Origin: CAYVQA01 sp045119035
Lineage (GTDB): Bacteria > Bacillota_I > Bacilli_A > ML615J-28 > CAG-313
NCBI GenBank assembly: GCA_045119035.1
Contig: JBGVCU010000022.1
Span: 1-20,628, forward strand
DNA: 20,628 nucleotides
Reading direction: 5' to 3'
Shown: piece by piece, positions 15,772-20,628 of the stretch
How the letters are laid out: each line of letters starts with the position of its first letter
Numbering within the stretch: the stretch's first letter is position 1
The notes under the pieces: generated by a model
The model's input: only the letters and a program-made list of their open reading frames with translations
The model's database searches: none
Told to the model about the DNA's origin: nothing
Program-made: the position numbers and the translations under genes

Positions 15772-16543
15772 ATATCGTAAAATTAAAAGAAAAGAAAAAA
15801 TTAAAGTAATACTTATTCAAGTGGCTTTGTTTATATCGTTTCTTTTACTTTGGGAAATATTATCTGCTTTTAAAATTATTGATTCATTTTTATTTAGTAA
15901 ACCGTCTAAAATATTTAATACAATGCTAATTTATTTGAAAAATGGTGAATTGTTTAAACATATTAGTGTTTCTTTATTTGAAACATTTATTGGATTAATA
16001 CTTGGAACTTTTGGCGGTTTCTTAGTTGCTGTAATTCTTTGGTATATTCCTTTCTTGCAAAAAATACTATCTCCTTTTTTAGTTGTATTTAACTCACTTC
16101 CAAAGACAGCGTTAGCTCCAGTTGTTATCATCTGGATAGGTACAAATATAAAAGGTATTGTTGTTGTAGCAATAACTGTTTTTATTGTAATGTCAATTAT
16201 TTCTTTTTTAACTGGTTTTAATCAAGTTGAAGAAGAAAAGATTAAAATGCTACAAAGTTTTGAAGCTACAAGAATTCAAATACTATTTAAATTAATAATA
16301 CCAGCGAATTTAATAAATATATTATCGATAATTAAAATTAATATAGGATTATCTTGGGTTGGTGTGATTGTTGGTGAATTTTTAGTTTCAAAAGCTGGTA
16401 TTGGTTATTTAATAATGTATGGGACTCAAGTTTTTAAAATGGATGTTGTTATGATGGGGGTAGCTGTTTTGGCTGTTTTATCGTTTGGAATGTATGGTTT
16501 ATTTTGCTTATTAGAAAATAAAGTTTCGAAGAAAAGAGGATGA
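15764..16543 (+). CDS. NitT/TauT-family ABC transporter permease
   Basis: A 259-residue inner membrane permease of the SsuC type with about six hydrophobic helices, beginning at residues 14-34 after a very basic N terminus. The cytoplasmic coupling (EAA-like) loop lies around residues 146-190, including the segment ending LFKLIIPANL, which matches the A-x-x-x-LP-type consensus of this family and docks on the ATPase. The start overlaps the ATPase stop (8 bases) and the TGA stop is 3 bases before the binding-protein start, so all three are translated together. It probably works as a homodimer, since there is only one permease gene. Confidence 0.9.
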   Translation: MDEYRKIKRKEKIKVILIQVALFISFLLLWEILSAFKIIDSFLFSKPSKIFNTMLIYLKNGELFKHISVSLFETFIGLILGTFGGFLVAVILWYIPFLQKILSPFLVVFNSLPKTALAPVVIIWIGTNIKGIVVVAITVFIVMSIISFLTGFNQVEEEKIKMLQSFEATRIQILFKLIIPANLINILSIIKINIGLSWVGVIVGEFLVSKAGIGYLIMYGTQVFKMDVVMMGVAVLAVLSFGMYGLFCLLENKVSKKRG

Positions 16544-16546
16544 TTA

Positions 16547-17557
16547 ATGAAAAAAATAATATGTTATTTATTTCTTATTTTGTGTTTTGTAGGTGTAACT
16601 GGTTGTAAGAAAAGTGAATTAGAAAAAATTAAACTTGCGGAAGTTGCTCATTCAATATTTTATGCACCTCAATATATAGCTCTATCTGAAGGTTATTTTG
16701 AGGAAGAAGGTTTGGAAATTGAACTTTTTAATGCAAATGGTGCAGATAAAGTTACGGCTGGATTACTTTCTGGTGATATTCAAATAGGTTTACAAGGGCC
16801 TGAACCAACAATTTATTTGTATAATCAAGATAAAGAAAATTATTTAATAAATTTCGCTCAATTAACGAAACGCGATGGAAGTTTTATTATGGGGCGAGTT
16901 AAAGATGATGATTTTTCTATTTTAGATTTGAAAGGTAAATCTATTTTAGGTGGAAGAAGTGGAGGGGTTCCTGAAATGACATTGGAATATGTTATAAAAA
17001 AAGCAGGACTTACACTTAAACGAAATAGTTTTGAAATGGATGTAAATGTAAGAACAGATGTTCAATTTGCTGCGATGAGTGGAGCATTTATCTCAGGTGA
17101 GGGTGATTATACTACTTTATTTGAACCAACATGTACTGAACTTGAACTTTCTGGATATGGCTTTGTTTTAGCTTCTGTAGGTGAATTATCTGGTGAAATA
17201 CCTTATACAGCATATTCTGTAACAAAAGAATATTATGAAAATAACAAAGATATTTTAGAAAAATTTGTAAAAGCGATTTATAAGGGTCAAAAATATCTAT
17301 TTGAACACACTGATGAAGAGGTTGCGTATGTTTTAAGTAAAACATTTAAAGATATTCCTATGAAAAATCTTGAAATAATTGTCAATAGATATCGCAAGAT
17401 TGATGCTTGGTGTTCTACTCCTTACTTTGGTGAAGAAGGCTATAATAAGCTTTTAGAAGTTATAGAATTAGCTGGTGAGTTAGAAAACAGGGTAGAATTT
17501 GGTTTAATTGTAAAAAATGATATTACAGAAAAGATAATTAATGGAAATAATCGCTAA
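16547..17557 (+). CDS. NitT/TauT-type substrate-binding lipoprotein (NMT1-like)
   Basis: A 336-residue extracellular binding protein. A lipoprotein signal peptide ends in VTGC, with Cys20 the lipidated residue. The mature part opens with the typical ligand-domain wording (YAPQYIALSEGYFEEEGLEIEL, then a GDIQIGLQGPEP loop), as in the NMT1/SsuA/ThiY fold. A central SGGVPEMTLEYVIKKAG segment is the usual hinge-side helix. Family members bind sulfonates, nitrate, taurine, thiamine precursors or riboflavin; nothing here decides among these, and no metabolic gene or riboswitch is adjacent to help. GAGG (16536-16539) precedes the start. No terminator is visible after it, so some read-through into the lipid kinase gene is possible. 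Confidence 0.9.
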   Translation: MKKIICYLFLILCFVGVTGCKKSELEKIKLAEVAHSIFYAPQYIALSEGYFEEEGLEIELFNANGADKVTAGLLSGDIQIGLQGPEPTIYLYNQDKENYLINFAQLTKRDGSFIMGRVKDDDFSILDLKGKSILGGRSGGVPEMTLEYVIKKAGLTLKRNSFEMDVNVRTDVQFAAMSGAFISGEGDYTTLFEPTCTELELSGYGFVLASVGELSGEIPYTAYSVTKEYYENNKDILEKFVKAIYKGQKYLFEHTDEEVAYVLSKTFKDIPMKNLEIIVNRYRKIDAWCSTPYFGEEGYNKLLEVIELAGELENRVEFGLIVKNDITEKIINGNNR

Positions 17558-17578
17558 GTAAAAATTAGTGTTAATGTG

Positions 17579-17607
17579 TTGACTATTTTGTATAAATGTA
17601 GTATAAT
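17579..17607 (+). promoter_or_regulatory. Promoter of the lipid kinase gene
   Basis: TTGACT (17579-17584), a 17-nt spacer and a perfect TATAAT (17602-17607): a strong sigma-A promoter. Confidence 0.85.
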
Positions 17608-17639
17608 ATTATAAAATATAAACTAAAATGGAGTATTTT

Positions 17640-18536
17640 ATGTTACATTATTTTATAATAAACCCAAATGCTGGTGCTGTTAATAGCTGCCAACGTATTA
17701 CAGAAGAAGTTAAAAGAATTTTTAAAGATAAAGATAACTATATAATATATGAAACAAAATCGCAAGGTGATGCTTTTAGACACGTTAAAGAAGTTTGTGA
17801 AACTTTAGAAGAAGAAACTGTTTTTTACGCATGTGGTGGAGATGGGACTGTATTTGAAGTTGTTAATGGTCTTGCTGGATGCGATAAAGCAATTCTAGCT
17901 GTTATGCCTACTGGATCATGTAATGATTTTTTAAAAACATATCCTGATAAAGATTTTTCAAAACTTGAAAATTTAGTAAATGGAACTTATGTACCTGTTG
18001 ACTTACTTAAAATTAATGATTTTTATTCTATTAATGTAGGTAATGCTGGTTTTGATGCTAAGGTAAATGATGATGTTTGTAAAATGGTTTTAAAACATAA
18101 AAATGTTAAAAAAGCATATACTAGAAGTATTATTAAGAATTTACTTCATAAAAAACCTTATAAAGTAAAGGTGTATAGTGATGGTGAATTAGTAAAAGAT
18201 GGTAATATTTTATTAATGGCTTTTGCTAATGGTTGCTATTATGGTGGTGGATATAATTGTGCACCAAATGCACTTCCTGATGATGGATTAATGGATATTG
18301 TAATTTTTGAGTATGTTTCTGTTTTTAAATTAGCAAAATATATTGGTAAATATAAAAAAGGAGAACATGTAAATAATCTTAAATTGCAAAAGATTTGTAA
18401 ATTATTAAAAGGACAAAAAGTTGAAATAGAATCAGAAAATGATTTATGCTTTTGTATAGATGGTGAAACTGTTTGGGATAAAAAATTCACTATTGAAGTT
18501 TTAAAGCATCATATTAGATTTGTGCTTCCTCAATAG
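17640..18536 (+). CDS. Diacylglycerol kinase-family lipid kinase (DagK/YegS/BmrU type)
   Basis: A 298-residue soluble lipid kinase expected to phosphorylate diacylglycerol or a related lipid at the membrane, returning diacylglycerol from lipoteichoic acid synthesis to phosphatidic acid. The opening NPNAG (8-12), the nucleotide-binding GGDGT (66-70, followed by VFEVVNGL) and the MPTGSCNDF segment (GTGNDF in most relatives) are the family hallmarks. A later CYYGGGYNCAPNALPDDGLMDI stretch is the typical second-domain signature. The start at 17640 was chosen because GGAG (17630-17633) sits 6 nt before it; an in-frame ATG at 17628 lacks a ribosome binding site and overlaps this one. It has its own promoter and terminator. 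Whether it acts on diacylglycerol or another lipid cannot be told from sequence. Confidence 0.9.
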   Translation: MLHYFIINPNAGAVNSCQRITEEVKRIFKDKDNYIIYETKSQGDAFRHVKEVCETLEEETVFYACGGDGTVFEVVNGLAGCDKAILAVMPTGSCNDFLKTYPDKDFSKLENLVNGTYVPVDLLKINDFYSINVGNAGFDAKVNDDVCKMVLKHKNVKKAYTRSIIKNLLHKKPYKVKVYSDGELVKDGNILLMAFANGCYYGGGYNCAPNALPDDGLMDIVIFEYVSVFKLAKYIGKYKKGEHVNNLKLQKICKLLKGQKVEIESENDLCFCIDGETVWDKKFTIEVLKHHIRFVLPQ

Positions 18537-18562
18537 AAGGTTAACTAACCTTCTATTTTTTT
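18532..18562 (+). terminator. Intrinsic terminator of the lipid kinase gene
   Basis: ATAGAAGGTT (18533-18542) pairs with AACCTTCTAT (18547-18556) around AACT, followed by a T-run. The TAG stop codon is inside the stem. Confidence 0.92.
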
Positions 18563-18627
18563 ATTTTTGTTTTATGGTATTATATTATAAGGAAATCATA
18601 TAATAATAAGGATAAAATTAAAATTAT

Positions 18628-18639
18628 ATTAACGTTAAT
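18628..18639 (+). promoter_or_regulatory. Perfect palindrome in the gap before the peptide-binding gene
   Basis: ATTAACGTTAAT is a perfect 12-bp palindrome with a central CpG, rare in this A+T-rich DNA. The rest of the 18563-18683 stretch holds only A/T tracts, including a weak GAAAAAA/TTTTTTC hairpin at 18652-18670, and no credible gene or structural RNA. The role is unknown; it resembles a LacI-family half-core (AACGTT) shared with the cre-like site 57 bp downstream. Confidence 0.3.
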
Positions 18640-18683
18640 TGCTTAAAAATAGAAAAAAAACAATTTTTTCAAAAAAATGTCAA

Positions 18684-18697
18684 TGAGAACGTTTACA
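18684..18697 (+). promoter_or_regulatory. Catabolite-responsive (cre-like) site upstream of the peptide-binding gene
   Basis: TGAGAACGTTTACA matches the cre consensus TGWAANCGNTNWCA at 13 of 14 positions (G for A at position 4). It ends 22 nt before the -35 box, a place where CcpA tends to activate or where another LacI-family protein could act. Binding is inferred. Confidence 0.5.
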
Positions 18698-18719
18698 TCG
18701 ATACTTTTGGAACAAATGC

Positions 18720-18748
18720 TTGACTAATGTATAAAAAAAGTGTATAAT
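18720..18748 (+). promoter_or_regulatory. Strong promoter of the peptide-binding lipoprotein gene
   Basis: TTGACT (18720-18725), a 17-nt spacer and a perfect TATAAT (18743-18748). Confidence 0.88.
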
Positions 18749-18791
18749 GTTGGTATAATTTTAATTTTTTACAAAAGGAGAGGTAAAATAT

Positions 18792-20628
18792 ATGAAAAAT
18801 TGGAAATTAAATATATTTAAAACATTCGCAATGTTATTAATGTTAGCTCTTTCTGTAGTTACATTAGTAGGTTGTAAAGATGATCCAGAAGATCCAGGTC
18901 AAACTCCTGAAGGTCCTAAAGGTCACAAAGATCCAGAAACTTATACATACAGTACTTATACTGGTGTATCTCCATCAAACTGGAATGAATTAACTTATCA
19001 AGATAACAACGATACTCAAATTATGAGTTATATCGGAAGTTCATTCTTCTCTTATGATTTCAAATTTGATGCTAACGGTGAAATTGTACCAGGTGAATTC
19101 GTAATGAAATACGAAGCTGCTACAGCATTAGAAGATGTTTCTGCTGCTTACGCTGGTCAATATGGTATTCCTGAAAATGCTAAAGCACGTGTATGGAAAA
19201 TCACTTTAAGAGAAGACTTAAAATGGCATAATGGTGATCCTATTACTGCTAAAGACTTCGTTGATACAATGCATATTCAATTAGATCCTAAACTAGATAA
19301 CTATCGTGCTGATAGTTACTACAATGGTGGAACTGTTATTCATAACGCTAAAAACTATTACTATCAAGGTAATACAATGAACGTTAGTGCTAGAGATAAA
19401 CACACTGATTGGGAAGTTGCTAAAGAAGATTCAAGCTTATTCTTCAGTGCATCTAACGCTACTGTATTCGGTCAATATGTTGCTAAAAACTATGGAAGTT
19501 ATGTATCTTCAAACGGTATGGCATGGACAATGTCTGCTTTAACTGGTGGGGATGCTGCTGCATTAGATGGTAAAACTTGGGCAGAAATTAGTGCAGATCC
19601 TGCATTAAAAGCTGAATGGGATAAAGTTATTGGTTCGTGGCAAACTGAACCAAATGAAGAATTAGATATGTTCGCTTATTCTTACACTTATCCAGAAATG
19701 GCTAAAGAAGAAGTTGGTATTTATGTTGGTAATACTCCATATGAATTAATCGTAGTTTTAGATAAAGCTTTACCTTTAACTAAAGAAGACGGTTCATTAT
19801 CATACCAAGCTGCTTATAATTTCTCTTCATTACCACTTGTTCATGTTGCTAAATATAATCAATTATTAAAAGCTCCTGAAGCTGAAGGTGGAGAATGGAC
19901 TACTACTTATAATACAAGTGCAGATACTACTTACAGCTGGGGACCATATAAATTAACTGATTTCCAAACTGGTAAATATTATGAATTAACAAGAAATGAT
20001 CAATGGTATGGTTATAACTTACCTGAAAATGATAACTTATATCAAACAGACGTTATCGCTTGTGAAACAATCGTTGAATGGAACACTGCATGGTTAAAAT
20101 TCTTATCTGGTGAAATCGATGGTATTGGTATCGATGTAACTATCGCTGATGAATATAAAGGTTCTGAACAAGCTTACTTTACACCAGATGATTTCGTTGC
20201 ATCATTACAATTACAATCTGATGCTGCTCAATTAGAAGCAAGAGAATCTGAAGGTATTGATAAATCAATCTTAACAAATGTTAAATTTAGAAAAGCATTA
20301 TCATTATCAATTAATAGACAAGATTTCGCAACTAAAACTACTACATCATCTAAAGCTGGATTCGGTTTATTCAACTCAATGCACTACTATGATGTTGAAA
20401 ACGGTAAAGTATTCCGTAATGAAGATGTTGCTCGTCAAGTATTATGCGATATCTATGGTGTTGATGCATCTCAATTCTCTTCATTAGAAGAAGCTGAAGC
20501 TTCAATCACTGGATATGACTTAGAACTTGCTCGTCAATTATTAACTGAAGCTTATAACGAAACAGTTGAAGCAGGATTAATGAAAGAAACTGATAAAGTT
20601 GAAATTACATTCGGTACTTCAGTTCTTA
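18792..20628 (+). CDS. Family 5 (oligopeptide-type) ABC substrate-binding lipoprotein, 3' end cut off
   Basis: The frame is open from an ATG at 18792 to the window edge (612 complete codons), with AAGGAGAGGT (18775-18784) upstream. The signal peptide ends in LVGC with Cys28 the lipid-bearing residue, then a Pro/Gly/Asp-rich linker (about 31-46) before the folded part. The SBP_bac_5 hallmark WKITLREDLKWHNGDPITAKDFV is recognisable near residues 137-159, and a second conserved stretch (RKALSLSINRQDF) appears near 500. OppA-type proteins deliver peptides to an Opp/Dpp importer; permease and ATPase genes would be expected downstream, beyond the window. The gene favours AAC, TTC, ATC and GAC codons much more than its neighbours, which with the strong promoter points to high expression. 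The exact ligand is open. Confidence 0.9.
   Translation, partial: MKNWKLNIFKTFAMLLMLALSVVTLVGCKDDPEDPGQTPEGPKGHKDPETYTYSTYTGVSPSNWNELTYQDNNDTQIMSYIGSSFFSYDFKFDANGEIVPGEFVMKYEAATALEDVSAAYAGQYGIPENAKARVWKITLREDLKWHNGDPITAKDFVDTMHIQLDPKLDNYRADSYYNGGTVIHNAKNYYYQGNTMNVSARDKHTDWEVAKEDSSLFFSASNATVFGQYVAKNYGSYVSSNGMAWTMSALTGGDAAALDGKTWAEISADPALKAEWDKVIGSWQTEPNEELDMFAYSYTYPEMAKEEVGIYVGNTPYELIVVLDKALPLTKEDGSLSYQAAYNFSSLPLVHVAKYNQLLKAPEAEGGEWTTTYNTSADTTYSWGPYKLTDFQTGKYYELTRNDQWYGYNLPENDNLYQTDVIACETIVEWNTAWLKFLSGEIDGIGIDVTIADEYKGSEQAYFTPDDFVASLQLQSDAAQLEARESEGIDKSILTNVKFRKALSLSINRQDFATKTTTSSKAGFGLFNSMHYYDVENGKVFRNEDVARQVLCDIYGVDASQFSSLEEAEASITGYDLELARQLLTEAYNETVEAGLMKETDKVEITFGTSVL

Noticed and set aside
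18652..18670. A/T hairpin GAAAAAA/TTTTTTC as a terminator or small RNA
   Set aside because: The stem is almost all A-T, has only one G-C pair and no following gene product or T-run logic; it is best seen as an A-tract.
20278..20487. Short forward open frame near the window end
   Set aside because: It lies in another frame of the family 5 binding-protein gene, whose own frame stays open and matches the family throughout.
1..20628. Mobile element, prophage, CRISPR array, toxin-antitoxin or tRNA/rRNA gene
   Set aside because: No transposase, integrase, phage structural gene, spaced direct repeats, paired small toxin/antitoxin frames or RNA-gene sequences were found on reading both strands.

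Overview
The window is strongly A+T-rich, densely coded bacterial DNA from a low-GC Gram-positive (Bacillota, most likely class Bacilli, perhaps a host-associated lineage of the Erysipelotrichia/RF39/Acholeplasma-like kind). The grounds are G-rich Shine-Dalgarno sites, near-consensus sigma-A promoters, several hairpin-plus-T terminators, lipoprotein signal peptides, a DarA-type cyclic di-AMP receptor and a BspA-type leucine-rich repeat protein. TGA is a true stop codon (genes ending at 15771 and 16543) and Trp is read from TGG, so this is translation table 11, not the Mycoplasma code. The lineage is inferred; no rRNA or tRNA gene is present to fix it.

Layout. 1-342: end of a leucine-rich repeat surface-type protein, then a terminator. 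472-4376: a MarR repressor and two overlapping ABC exporter half-transporters, forming one autoregulated drug/lipid efflux operon with a perfect operator over its -10 box. 4458-5942: a DUF308/HdeD-like membrane protein and a radical SAM/SPASM protein, both of unknown role. 6036-8461: cytoplasmic type I pullulanase followed at once by the cyclic di-AMP receptor DarA. 8603-10666: an EF-G paralogue lacking the catalytic histidine of true EF-G. 10818-11258: a second MarR regulator with a large nested palindrome at its transcription start, convergent with and overlapping a class C26 glutamine amidotransferase-like hydrolase on the minus strand (11251-11874). 12006-14945: a CtpE-like P-type ATPase with an unusual extra extracytoplasmic domain. 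15034-17557: a three-gene NitT/TauT-type ABC importer (ATPase, permease, lipoprotein). 17640-18536: a diacylglycerol-kinase-family lipid kinase. 18792 to the window edge: a family 5 (oligopeptide-type) binding lipoprotein, cut by the window end.

How the genes fit together. Most units are short operons with their own promoter and terminator, so this looks like ordinary chromosome rather than a mobile island; no transposase, integrase, phage gene, CRISPR array or structural RNA was found. Themes are transport across the membrane (five transport systems), alpha-glucan use, and nutrient or stress control. The most suggestive points are the pulA-darA pair (a cyclic di-AMP-binding PII-like protein translated from the same transcript as a glycogen/maltodextrin debranching enzyme), the P-type ATPase with an added outer domain, the second MarR operator, and the paired CcpA-like sites upstream of the EF-G paralogue and the oligopeptide-binding gene.
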